This document shows positions 35,401-49,369 of a stretch of DNA of 64,000 nucleotides, piece after piece. Each line of letters begins with the position of its first letter. The first letter of the stretch is position 1. The translations under genes were made by a program, and so were the position numbers. This DNA comes from Onchidella celtica (lineage: Eukaryota; Mollusca; Gastropoda; Systellommatophora; Onchidiidae), in assembly GCA_963931925.1 (NCBI GenBank), contig OZ007582.1, positions 25,578,224 to 25,642,223 on the forward strand, given 5' to 3'. Below the pieces are notes generated by a model. That model did not search any database. It worked only from the letters and a program-made list of their open reading frames with translations, and was not told the DNA's origin.

Positions 35401-38400
35401 AACTGCAGAGAGCAGAGAAGATATTTGATTTTCACTTGAGCAGTTTTGAGTTTGTCAAAGTATTACACTAAAACTGATTACTTTTGTGATGCAAAGGATA
35501 CATTACATTTTTTTAATAAACATTTCTGTTCAATACAATGACATGGTTGAAATATAGCCAAGCACTGGACCTTTAGTTGTTGACTTCAGAAAAATCTGCC
35601 TGTGATACTGACTATTGATCTTGTATTTTTAAAACATTTTGGCATTGAACTTGAAGTTATTCAGTGGTCATTCAAATGAAACATTATCTCACACAGGATT
35701 TGATAAATAAGTTGAATGAAAATAAGAATTCTGTACGGCTGTTGGCACCATTGAAGTTTTAGATTGCAATGTTTGATCAGTTCTGAAATAACAGGACCTT
35801 CAGCCTACAGAAGATGGATTTGTCAGACAAACAGTACACTGATATTGCTTGGTCAGTGTTTACAGTCCATAATAACAAAACTAAAGTGTGAGTCCCTCCA
35901 AAGATGCACATGTCTTGTCATATCAGTTTTGTTTCCAGTTTGTTGTTTACTGATTCTCTCTGTCTTCTTCTTCTCTTCAGTGCTCTCAGCAGGTATGGCC
36001 ATTGTCTAATGACCCTGTATGACGGGGCCAGTACAATTACAGGCAAATCTTTGTGTTTCTGATGCTCTAACCTCAGCTAACCTCACAGTGTTCTCTGTAT
36101 TCTTTAACCTTCTCACCCGCCACTTATTACGGTCACTGCTGCAGAACTAGACACTCACAGTGCCACAGTGTTGGACATAGTGTTTTCAAACGTTCCTGGC
36201 AGCTAAGCTTCTCAATACCCGAATTAATGTGATAGGTATGATCATAGACAATGCTTTGAATTTCTGCTCTGTGAAGACAGAAAAAAATTCTACTTTGTTT
36301 TCTGTAACCTGTGACAAATTTTCAAACTCTGTGTTTGTGTAAACATGGAATTGTGAGCTCTTCTACAATTTATGCAGGAGGTAAGGGATGAAACAGGGAC
36401 TTCAAATATTTGAAGAATGTAGAATGAAAATAGTAACAGTGATGCAGTTACAAAAAACAAAACTATAAAAACCATGTTCTAAGTTTTGTATTTTCAAACT
36501 TATAGTGATGTCCATTTGCTTAGGCCAGGGGAAGGGGGTGGACTTGTGAAGTAGGTCAGGCAGTATTGTGTTAATATCAGTGTCAGCCAAGTGGATGAGG
36601 AATTTTTTTTTTTATTAAATGTTCAACCATTTTTCTGTGTGTTCAAAATATTTGACTTTTCTGACCTGGGCTTCTGATCTTCAAAGGACAAACACATATA
36701 AGGGCCACATCGGCACCTGCAAAATCTTTGTGATATCTCAGATTCCATGAACATGACAATTGTAATTATCTGATGGACCATGAGGATTCAGAGTGCATAA
36801 TAACATATTAATCCTCTGGTGCCCAGTCGTAGATTTCCTTGTCTGAAACTTTTTCCATACACAGAAATCTGATTTGAAATTATTGAAATTTGAGTTTGAG
36901 GTGAGTTTGAGTTTGGGTTTTATGGCATTTCGGCATGATAGCAGCCACTTTGCACCCTTCACAGTTTATTTGGGTGGATGTTCTTTAGTTATGTTTCGTA
37001 TTCAGAGCTTTTAAGTTTAACATAGAATTAAATACATTCATATAATTTTATCACATTGGTAAAATTCTCAAAAGCTGTTTTGTATGATATGAAAAAAGTT
37101 TTGTAAATGAGTATAGAAGTTTTCACATTATTGAAGTAAATGTGCGCAGAAATATAAATATTTATCTCAAAAAGAAAAAGAAATATCAAGTGACGAATTA
37201 GAAAATATTTAAAAAATGAGGCATTGGGCACCGAAAGGATAATTAGAGTCTATCCTTGTAGTCACTGAAAAGTATTCCACTAAATGGATACATAGTGAAA
37301 TATTTTCCCAACTTCTTAAAGAAAGATTACAAGTTTTCCTAGGTCTCTTGACCTGATAGTTGAGTGGCTATTGAGTGGTTTCCTGATTTTCTTGGCATAT
37401 TTTCCTTAGTTCAGGTGTACTAACTCCATTCTCAAGAAGATCTTTGGCATTTCTCAGATTTCCTAGCAAAACCCCATGGTCCTACTACATGTTTACTATC
37501 ACTTGTATTATATTTGTTTTGTATTTTGGTTCAGACATTTCATATTCTGATTTATTTTCCTGCTCAGACATTAACAGCTAAAGTGATCAGATGGATTTTG
37601 GCATTGATGGTTTGCATGTCAGGCAGTTATTTTCTAATAGGTAATAGGAAAGTGCGATTTTGTAGACTATTTCCAAACCCTAAAATCATAACAGGATATC
37701 AATGTTGGGGGAAGGGGAAGAAGAAGAAATAAGTCGGTGGGAGGGGAATGAGGATGAACATTATATGACCAACTACTTGATGAAGAAATATCAGTGGATG
37801 AATTGGAGTGGGCTATTAATAGTTTGAAAAGTAACAAAGCTGCAGGTTACGACAATATTGTTAACGAATTTATTAAATATGGGGGTTACTCTGTTAAAGT
37901 TGTTTTAGTAAAATTATTTAATACTATTTTAAAATTAAGTTGTTTTCCGAAATTGTGGGCAATCGGGGAAATCGTTCCAATTTATAAAAGTGGTCACAAA
38001 GATGACCCCAAAAATGATCGAGGAATAACTCTTTTGAGCTGCCTGGGTAAACTTTTCACTAATATTTTAAATAATCGACTTACACACTGGGCAGAATGTA
38101 ATAATGTTTTTTGTGATAACCAGTTTGGTTTCCGTAATAACAAGGGCACAACAGGCTGTATGTTTATGTTGCATGGTTTGATAGAATTATTTCAAGAGAA
38201 GTCACTGTATTGTGCTTTTGTTGACTTTGAACGGGCATTCGACAGCATAAATAGAAGAGCACTATTGTTTAAACTAGAGCAAAAGGGAGTAACTAAACAA
38301 ATGACTAATTTATTGAAAAACATTTATAGTAAAATCAAGTTATGTGTGAGGGATGCCAGCAGTGTGAGTGAAGCAACTGATACCTGTTTCTTTTCGTCAA

Positions 38401-41400
38401 ATGTAGGACTATTTCAGGGTGAATCTTTGTCGCCATTTTTATTCTCGATGTTTATTAATGACTTGTGTGATTGGTTGACTGCAAAAGATGTCAAGGGTGT
38501 ACATATAGAAGAATGTCTGATAATGATACTGATGTTTGCAGATGACATGGTCTTATTTAGTGGTAGCAGGCAAGGACTACAACAAGGCTTGAATGCTTTG
38601 AATGAATATTGTAATGCATGGGGATTGACTGTGAATACTGGTAAGACAAAGTGTGTGGTTTTCAGCAAGGGAGGGAAGTCTGGATTGCAGGACAGATGGA
38701 TGTACAATGATAAAACTCTGGAAAGCCTTAGTTCCTTCAAGTATCTTGGGTTTACGTTTAGTAGTACAGGAAAGTTTTCTAAAGGTATACAGGCGCTAGT
38801 GGATCAACTACAGAGAGCTTTATTTGGTTTGAAGGCTTATTTGCACAAAAATCCAGAGCTGAGTCCTTCGTTACAGCTACGACTATTCAAAACATTAGTA
38901 AAACCTATACTTTTATACGCTTGTGAAATCTGGGGATTTGCTGAAGCCTGGCCCATTGAGCGAGTCCATCTCACATTTCTGAAGTCTATTTTAAGTGTAA
39001 GAAAAACAACCCCAAATGCGTTTATATATTTTGAATTGGGAGTTTATCCTCTAAAAATGGACCGACAAGTTAGACTAATGAAATTCTGGGTTAAAATATT
39101 AGGTTTAGACGACAATAGTACAGTTAAAAAGTTTACAGCTGATTATTATCAGCCATAGAAAACAATACAAGTACAATTAATTGGGCTTCACTGTCAAAGA
39201 AAATGCTGGAGAAATCTGGGTTTGGATACACCTGGGAAAGCCAAACAGTTGATGAGACTTCGTTGTTTCTATCTGAATTTGAACAACGTCTATGTGACAA
39301 TTTTCAACAAACATGCCGCAGTGATGTAGAGCATTTAAGTGAGAATTGGCTATAGACATTTGGCTGTTGAATTTTACTCATAAAATTATTTACATCAAGT
39401 AAAGCAGAAACATTTAAGGATAGCCATAGCAAAGATAAGATTGGGCTGTCACAACTTTATGGTGAAGAGGGGAAGGTGGCAGAGGCCTAAACTGGAGTGT
39501 GTTATGAGATTGTGGAGACCTGTAATGGATTGGAGGACAAATTTCACGTGTTACTAACTTGCAAAAAATTCAAAGATATAAGGAAACAGTTTCTACCGTC
39601 TTGGCTACTTCTTAGACCAAGCATGTTTAAGCTCATAAATTTTCTGTCGTCGATGCACGATACAGAACTACATTTGTTTGCACTGTTTTGCCATAAAGTT
39701 CTAAACAAATACAATAATGTCGCTTTTTGACTTCCCCTGGCAAAGGGCAAAGTCTGAAAACTGAATTCATCTTCGTGTGAAAAAATAAATTATAGTGATA
39801 TCTACAATTGTAGTAAATTCACAACAGATAAAGGTGAGGAAAGATCGTGGGAGGGGGGGGGGGGGTAAGGATTGAAAAATGATAACTGTTGCTGGCAATT
39901 ACAAGTTGTATTTTATAGTTGTATACTATAGTAAGTAAGTGTATAAATGCTGCAGGGAGCGGAGAGAGTAAATGACTGTGCATTTTGTCTGTTTGTTTGT
40001 TTGTTTTTAATGTTTTCAAAGATTGTTTACATGATCTGTGTATTTTGAATTGGCCGCCAGGCCTACAATAAACTGAACTTGAACTCTAGCAAATTCTTAA
40101 GTCTGATGCCTTCACCTGACAACCAAGAGGCAAGAGTACCCAGCCACTGTTGCCAACATCTGTTGATACTGGAGACTAAAATGTCTGGCAGTCATCACTT
40201 AGAGTGGTGTTAAATTAAAAAATTTTTTTTTTTTTATTTATCAGTGATGTTTGCATTTGATTGGAATTAATATATCAGCAATGCAACAGATTGCTGTTTA
40301 ACATGTGAATATGTGGGAGTTTTGTCATCAAGAAGATTTGTGTGAGCCAAAAATAAAACTACTTTGCTTATCACAGTCAGTACTTACATATATTTGTAAC
40401 TGTAGCAATCTGATCTAGTGTCCAAACACTTTAAAATTGGCTTAATTCATCTCTGGTGTGTGTTCAGAATTTTGGAAGTTGTCCATGTTCAAGACCTGAC
40501 AAAAAAGTAACAGAAGTAAAATAAATTTAATGGAGATTGATGGGTGGAAACAAACAAAATATGTCTAGGCTGCAGTTTTGTATTATTGTATTTTGTATTA
40601 TTTTTACACATGAATGCAATGAAACCAGCTGATGGTACTGTAAATTACTCTTGCCTTAATATTGGTCACTGATTTAACACATGAAATTTTGCAGTAATGA
40701 GATATGTTGGAACACTAGGATGATCTGGGATTCTTTGATCAATAAGTAAAAACTGGGCTAGTTCAGCACTCTGTGTGTTTCACTGTTATGGGGGGGGGGG
40801 GTATGTGCATAGAGATAGAAGGTGGGTTGTAAGTGGTTGTGTTATATAGATACAGGATTTTGAACAGTTTATGGTTTGTCCCACCTGATTTATGGGATGC
40901 AAGAAAGATGTAGGAAATAATGTGAGAGAAAATGTGTAATCTATATCTGTTCTGGTTGAAAGACAATAATGATGTGTGAAAATGGGCTACCAAGTTTTGA
41001 ATTGAGAAAACATTGCCCGTGTATTAAGTAGCCTACACTTCAGAAAGTAGAAAATCCAAACCATTTGATGTGTCATAAGTGCAATCATATGCCTGGGGAC
41101 ATTAGTTTTCAAGTCACCTACAGTGATTTAAAACATGTATTCAAATATCAGTATTGTTCAAAGTCTATCCCAGTGACCATGGAAGGTCAGTGAGAAATAT
41201 TTCAATCATTTTATCAACATCTTCACCTCCAATATATATGTGTACATAATGTCCAGCAGTGATGGAATGAGAATCAGGATGTTTGTCTTTCATGGAGTTT
41301 ACAAAAGATGATGTCTATTTGATGTTTTCTGTCTCTTCCATTGGTAACAAAGTAGCAGTAAATCCGAATTGTAGAAAAGTGGGTGGATTGTGTGTATAAA

Positions 41401-44400
41401 ATACATCACTATGTTTGTATATTTGTATGCTGGACTCTTGATAGGCTTCAAAGTCCAACAGGTTACTTGTGACATTTGAGAGTGGCAGGTTTTTCAGATT
41501 GTTTTCTGTTGGTTTTTGGAAGTTACAGCCGGGGCAGAATTCATGCTGGTGATACAACATCGCAGTAATGGCAGGCTATGTCGTCTTGCAGATGTTGATC
41601 TGCGAGAATATATTACATTTCAGGGAGAATAAAGTGTCACCCATTTGAGATGTTCTTTTTGCTCGTCTTTTAAAATGCATAGGAACTGTTGAGTAGGAGA
41701 GTCATGTCCATAGAGATTTGATGGCTGATATAGATTGTGTGTAAACACAGAGAAGTCAAGATGGTATAGATTGTTACTTTGCAGAGGTGTAACCTTGACA
41801 TATGAGGATCTGGGTTGTAGTGAAAAATGGAAAAGTATTACACTGTGGCAGTAAACTTTGGCATATTCATATATATTTTTGCCTGTATGTTCATACTGTA
41901 TAATTGTTTGTCTAAATCTTACTTTTTCACTCTCTGTCATAAATGGGACAGATTGTAGAAACCATGCCACAGACAGAAGCTGTCACACAATTTTTACAGA
42001 AACTGGACAATTTTTATGAAATGGTTGAGGACAGTGAAAATCACAACACTTTGAAGATCATGGATGCACCAAAAATCAATGGAACAGCTCCAGTTAATGG
42101 ATCTTCAGAGGCTGGTAAGGGGGAAACTTCTGACATGTCACTGACATAGTGGACTAACAGCATAGTACTCTTTTTTTCTTTTTTAGTAGCTCTGCTTATG
42201 ATTTGATCATTGTCTGACTTAAAAGTGTCTCTGATTTAATGACAGTATTTTTCATGAAACTGTCAGATTTTCATATGCCTTAAGTGTAGTAGGAATTCAA
42301 TATGAATAGAAGCATTATGAAAAGAAATTCAGTTTGATGTCATGTTTTAAACAACTTGAGAACCATATTTCGAAGCTACGTCATTGCTAGTCACAAATAG
42401 AACTGAGCTGAACTTGATATTTAACAGTGATCAAAACATTTACTAGGTGAGCAAAACTGTGAAACAACCATCATTGAAGATTGGGTACAACAGAACATTT
42501 TTTTATGTTTTTATTTGACAAAGATGAGCAACATTTGAGTCATTTCTGATTTGATTTACTATGTGGCATAATTGGATTTGATACATAGCATTACAATGAC
42601 AGAAATGCTTTAAGAATATTTTTGATATGTGGATGACTTGACACTAACAGATGCTGAATCAGAGACAATGAATCATTCCTACAATATGACACAGTTGTTG
42701 AAACAAGGCATGAACAGAATGCAGGACAGATCAGGTGTTGTCATGGGAAGACAAGCAGCAGAGATGGCCACAAATGGTAAGTTCTATACATATGTTATCA
42801 CCCACAATCATTTGACAAAGATTGATTTGGATCAAGAAAATGTGGTATAATGACTTTTATATTTGATATGACTCGGGATTTAGCCCAGTGGCACTAGGTT
42901 GAGTGGCAGGGATGAAATAGTTTATTTAAGTCCAGGTGGCTTTGCTCTTAGTCACATTAGAAATGGTAATTAGAATTTGTCATTCATAACTCAGATCAGT
43001 GCAGAATACCAAAATATCTACAGGCTAGTTTTATGCTGTTTGTAACATAGAGTAGATGTGGGAATTCTTCATATTGTACTAGAACTTTTAGGTTTTTTCT
43101 TCTTCCCCAACCCCGGTCAACCACCACCATCACAGGGCACTCAGCTGGTGGCAGACACTTAGACAGCACTGGAGTCAACGGTGGCCTGGAATCTGAGGAG
43201 GAGGAGAGGAGTGGATATGATGATGAAGCTGATGATGAAGGAGAAGAGAATCATTATGCAAGGGGGACAAATGAGGAGTGGGAGGAGGTGGTGGATTTGA
43301 AGTTGCCTACTTCTCAAGCTGAGCCTACTAATGACAGCGAGACAGAAAATGAGGAATTTTGTGACACATCAGATGAGCCAGTCGAGGTAAATAATAGCAG
43401 CAGTCTAGTTTAAACATGAAATACAGCAATGTGCCATCCATTGTTGTCTTTTAAACTTTATTTTTTTCTCTTGACACTCACAGAGTGAGATTTGACCAGG
43501 AACATTGATATGCATGGGTTAGACTGGTCTAGTTTTGGCAGCTTTCAGATGGGGTAACCTCAGAAATCATCCAGTATTTATTTTGGTGGGAGACAACTGT
43601 TTTATAGCATTTTGTGTATGTGGTGGAATTGGAGCAACATAGATGGGTGAAAAAATAAAGAGGGAAAAGAGAGAGAGAGAGAGAGTACCATTGGAGATGT
43701 CATGCCAGTGCATGTCACTTAACTTAAGGTGGGGAGGGTGGAAAGGGGGATGAGTAGAGACTTTCATTCATCCATTTTGCCCACACTTGTAATTGTACCA
43801 GTTTGTATAAAATTAATGTTGTCACTTTCCATCATCTTTCAGCCACTGACTTCCATCTCCTCACATTCCATGGTTGATTGCGTGTCTTCTTTGGCTAAGT
43901 CAGCCAACACTTCCACTCCCATTGGTCAGGGAAAATCCGTCCACATTTATCAGCTAATTCCACATTCTGGGGAGACATTTGCTGACAGTTTGTATGTGAA
44001 CCGCTCCTCTGAAGGTGATCATATCTCAGAATTGGCGTCTTTAATACAGCCAGGGGAGGCGACGCTATTAAATTCCAACAACAGTTTGGATATTTCGGTG
44101 TGTCGGGGAGGAGAGGAGCAGGAGCGGTGGAGACAAGGTCAGGGGTCAAGAGGCGGGGCAGTTTCTGGTGACAGAACAGCACAGAGTGGGTCAGGTCAGT
44201 GTGGCTCTGTGGATTGGTTTTTAAAAAAAAAGGGGGGGGGGGGCCAGAAGAATAGTTGTTTTTCAAGTAAAACTCCATAAATCTAACAAAGTGATGCCAG
44301 TTGGGAGTTTGTTAATATTGTGGAAGTGGCAGGATGTTTGATTTTGCATCCATAATTTGGGGACTTTCTTGCAGGTTCAGATGGTAAAACTGTGTACCAT

Positions 44401-47400
44401 GTGGGATGTGTTCTTGCACGGAAACAAGGCGACTTCCAGGGAAATGAATGATTGATAAATCTTGTGGGTGTTTCAGAGATGTTTGTGGAATATTTTTATT
44501 TCTTTTTTTTGTATTTTTCAAGCTTATGTGTCATCTTGTCGAACGTTGTGATGAAAATTGGACAAATTTCAGGTGGAGGAGGAGTAGGCAGTGTGAGTGG
44601 GGGTGGAGGTAGCGGTGGTGGTCGTGGTTTGTTCCCTGGTCCTGGAGGTGGGGGCGGTAACCGTTGGACAGGGCCAGGCCAGGAGATGATAGTGTCTGAC
44701 CTGAATGAGCAAATCGTGGTGACCTTGTTGAGGCTGCAGCATGACATGAGTGATATACTCACGCGACTCAACAGCCTGGAGGCTTTAGTCAAACAGGTAA
44801 TGTGTGTGTGTATGCTCATACATGTGCGGGGAGGAAGAGATCATGTCTTTGTATTTCTCCTCTCTTTCGCTATGTATGTGTGAATGTGAGCCTGTGCACC
44901 AGGTGCAGGGTATAATAAGCCTTGTCCGAAAATATCTAAATGAAGAGACCACAAAAACATTAGTTACATCCCTTATCTTGTCTAGACTGGACTACTGCAA
45001 TTCACTTTTAGCGGGTATTCATACAAAATTTTTGAATCGTCTACAGGTAATCCAAAATAATGCTGCCAGGGTGATAACCAAATCCAAAAAACGAGATCAT
45101 ATCACACCACTCCTGAAAGAATTGCACTGGCTCCCCGTGAAGCAAAGGATAATTTTTAAAATCTGCATCCTGTGTTTCAAATGTCTGAATGACTCGGCTC
45201 CTTCTTATTTACAAGATTTGATAAAACTGTATACACCAGGGAGAAGTTTAAGATCCTCCACTGATTCCACCATGCTAGTGACACCTGTGAAATCATACAG
45301 ATGTTATGGTGAACGATCATTCACATATATTGGCCCCTTAATGTGGAACAAGTTACCTATGGAACTGAGACAAACAAAATCATTAGTAAGTTTCAAAAGG
45401 CAGCTGAAGCATTTTTTGTTCCAGCAGGCTTATTTTTCTTGACTTACCTGAGGGGAGAGAGCATGTGATAGAAGGAGTGAGAATGTGATGGGAAGAGAGA
45501 GAGAGGGGGGTGGGGAGAGGGAGTGTGGGAGAGAGAGGAATGAGTTTTTATTACTTGTAAAGCGCATTGAGCATTTATTGGAAATGCGCTATATAAATGT
45601 AATTTATTATTATTATTATTATTATTTGAATGAAGCAGGTGGTGATCATGTTGATGACTAATGAAATCTTTGCTGTTTTGTTGTTGTGGTAACACAGGCA
45701 ACCATGTTGTGCAGGAAATCACTCTACAATAACTCAAGTTATATGAGTAACACCTGGAAATGCTGACAGTGATAGAATTATGAGAGGCAGAGACTTACAT
45801 ACATCTTTCATGGCCTGCTATAAAAGAAAATAAAGAAATGAAATTGTAAGTCAGAATGATTTGATGGCTTCCATGTTTTTGTTCTCTCTGACAGGAACGA
45901 GACAAGAAAGCAAAAAAAGCCAAGGTTGGTTCCAAAACTCAGTTCAGTTTTCAATCTTTTTCTTTTCTTTCTTGTTTCCCTCTAGAAATTACAGTGGAAC
46001 CCTCTTAATAGTCATCTCTTGGGACCAGACCAATTTATACTTATTAACCCTCGTCCCACGTTGAATGAACTCGTCCACGTAACCCCCCATGCGGGGATAG
46101 CCAGCAGCCAGTAAGCCAATCGTTCGCGTGTTGCTGATAATCTCGGCGGTCGGGTCAATTGGGTCCTTTTGAACAGATGTATTGTGTTTACTTTAGGATG
46201 CAATAATAACAATAGTGGTGGATAAATCGTAAGTGACCCCTCTGATATTTGGATATAAAGTACTTGTGATGATATGCAGTAAGTTCTATTGTTAAATGAA
46301 AAGCCCAAAAAGGGAGAATTTTCCTCATTTATATGCCGTTTAACATACGTTTTATCATTTTCCCAAGACCTCTGTGCTTTTTTCTGTCCCTAAGTCAGGC
46401 CATTCAGGTGAACAATTATTTTTTAAGCCAGGTGCTTAATTTACTATCCCCACATATTTTGGCATTGCCTTCTCCCTCCTCTACTATGTAAAGCTGCCAC
46501 TTAGGCGACTATGATGTTAGTTTTAGCAAGAGTTTTGATTGCCATCTTGTAGTGCACATACATATACTGAAAAGCGGTTTAATCAAAGGAGCACAATATC
46601 TTTCTAATTACCACATCAAATAAAGACAACGACCAACAACAAAGTCGGTAATTTTCTCCCAATTTTCCCTGATGAAAAACTTACCGACACACACCCTTAT
46701 GCAGCATGCCCTAGTATTACATCGGAATTCATAATTACAGACATAGAATGGCCCTTTTCTTCTCATTTCACATGTAGACGACAACCAGCATCAAAGTAAA
46801 AGTTTCCCCAAGATTTTCCCCAGTTCGACCTTCAGACCGTCAGTACTATTACATGAGTATGATGAATAGTTACAAATAGTTGCATCGTAATGAACGTAAT
46901 CGGACGACACCATTTTGTTAGATATAGTAGGGATGACGGGATAGATTAGCACGCGAAAATAGTGTGAAAAAAAAAAAACGATAGTTGCGGCAACCGAATA
47001 ACCAAAACACGAGCAGCACGCTGCCATGCAAAATATTGGCCTCCCGCTGGACTCGGTTTGGAGTATGTAGGCCACAATATTGGCCTCGCGTGTCTTGGGG
47101 GCCTCGTTGTGCCTCGAGGCCAATATAGTGGCCTCCCGCAGGACGAGGGTTAAGAGGGTATACTTATTAAAAGAGTTCCAACATAAATAGTTGTTGGATA
47201 CCCAAACTGTGTTGCACTTGTCTCACATTTTATGTCTATCCCCATCACTCATGGCTGTTTAAATGGCATCAAAAGCGCTATTCTAGTTGCTGACCTACTT
47301 TCCACCGGGCACCCACAATGTGGTCATAAATCACTTGTCAGCCGTTTGCACAACCGTGACGCTAGGCTGCTGCCGGCCCAGGCCTGCATAATACGGTTCC

Positions 47401-49322
47401 ATCAATTTCTGCATATCTTTTTACCCTGGTATCTTCTGATCTAGTGATGCTAGAGTCCCCAAGTGAGATCTCATTTTAAACGCCAGTATTTCACCGACAA
47501 GCCTATATAGCTTTTGCTCGCTACTTTTCAAAGTTGTTGATTTTATTGACTGATATTTCAGTGCATGTTTTTAAGAGTTTGAAATTTGATTTTCAACATT
47601 AATTGAATTTGATCATCAATATTTTGCCCCTGCCCTCAAGGATTTCAATGTAAAGTCAATATTTTTATAGTACAGAGGTTAATCACTGACCTTTGCAAGT
47701 TTGGTATATGTATCGTTTCTGTGTGATTTTCTACGATTTTTAAAAGAACTCCTGTGCAAGTTAATCGAGATGCTCCTGTACTGTGTCATTTCTGGTCCCT
47801 TAACATTTGCAGTTCATGTGATAACATTGCTAAATGGAGCGTCGCGGAGGACATTTGCATGTAGAGCGGCTCCATGAACTGTGTAGGACCTGGGCTGGGA
47901 TGACACTGATCAAAAAACAAAAACGTCGAAAACGAAAAGCGATCACAGACAACGACAATGCAAGTGACATTTCGCTTGTTCTTGTTATGCTGTTTCCCCC
48001 ATACAAGGACTTGTTGCAGACTACTATCCAAACACAACACGCACACACATGATACACGGGCAACCTATTTTTTTGGATACCACTACATGTATTTTTTTCT
48101 TTAAAGAGGCGACGGCACCAAAGCAGTAAGACCTCTAAGATGAACTACTGCCCACGATTCCTGTCATGTATACTGTATTCACCTAGTGTGTAGTCATGGC
48201 AGGGCCACTCACTAAACATGAGTTGTGACGTCATCAATCGATAAAGACATGACCTGTACATGTACTTAAGTCAACGTATAAAGACTGAAGGCCTCCTACT
48301 TCATGCGTTATCCCACCTGGCATAATTCAGTACGGGAGGACACAACATCAATACAAACCATTGTGCATACAATACAGGACACAACTGATGATCGCATAAC
48401 GGGAATCAGAGCAAACTACATTACAAGACATTTTCGGCCCATTAATGGCCGATAGTTCAATATGCGAGGACACAGCAACACTAATATTAAACACACCATC
48501 AAGTTGAGAATGACCGTCATCTAGCATCCTTTATGAGGCAAAGCTGAGCCTCTCTATTGCTACATCAACACACACAAACCAATAAGGCTTATGAAAGATG
48601 ACAACAGAGCACCTGCATTTAAACATGACAAGTTATTTTCACAGTCACTTAAATTGTCGCCAACATGGCCACCCACAGAAGTAGAACAAAAACCGAACAC
48701 ATATTTTGTTAGGAGACAACTGAACAATTCTAAGACAAACGTTATCGAATGCAAGACAGGATTAAACCACATAAAACTATTAAGAAAACTTATAAAATGT
48801 AACGGGAAATGGCCATCAACCTCAGATATCTCGGTATTGAATAACTATACAAGGATGCGGTCAAGTGAGTTTTGAAATTTAACCTGTTTCTCATGTTGTA
48901 TGCAGATTTCATAATAATCGTTGGAGGCACGAAATTTATGAACAGTATACTAATTTGTGAAAATACTGTATAAATGTATGCCTTTATATCTCTATTATGG
49001 TATTCAGTACATCTTTACAGTTCGTTGTAGACATTGATAATATATTAAAAAATTAGTATATATGTTTGTGAAAGTTTGGCTAGTGGAACGGTTTGGTCAT
49101 AAGACTGCTTTGATTACCAAAAAAAAAAACAGCGAGTTAAAAGTGCTACATGGGCTGTGGAAAACCCCCTTTAAAAACAGCTCGCTGGCCCAGTCAGCGA
49201 GGTTTGTGGCCGCATTGGGTTACCGGTGGCGGGGTAGGCCACTCGACTGGGATAGGCAACTAGAATAACGCCTGTTAACAGGCATGTACTGTGCATGTCT
49301 TTCCCTCCACTCACTCACTGTG

Positions 49323-49369
<47 letters not shown>

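Noticed and set aside
44496..44819. Proline-rich minus-strand frame
   Set aside because: Antisense of the Gly-rich ACBD5 exon 8.
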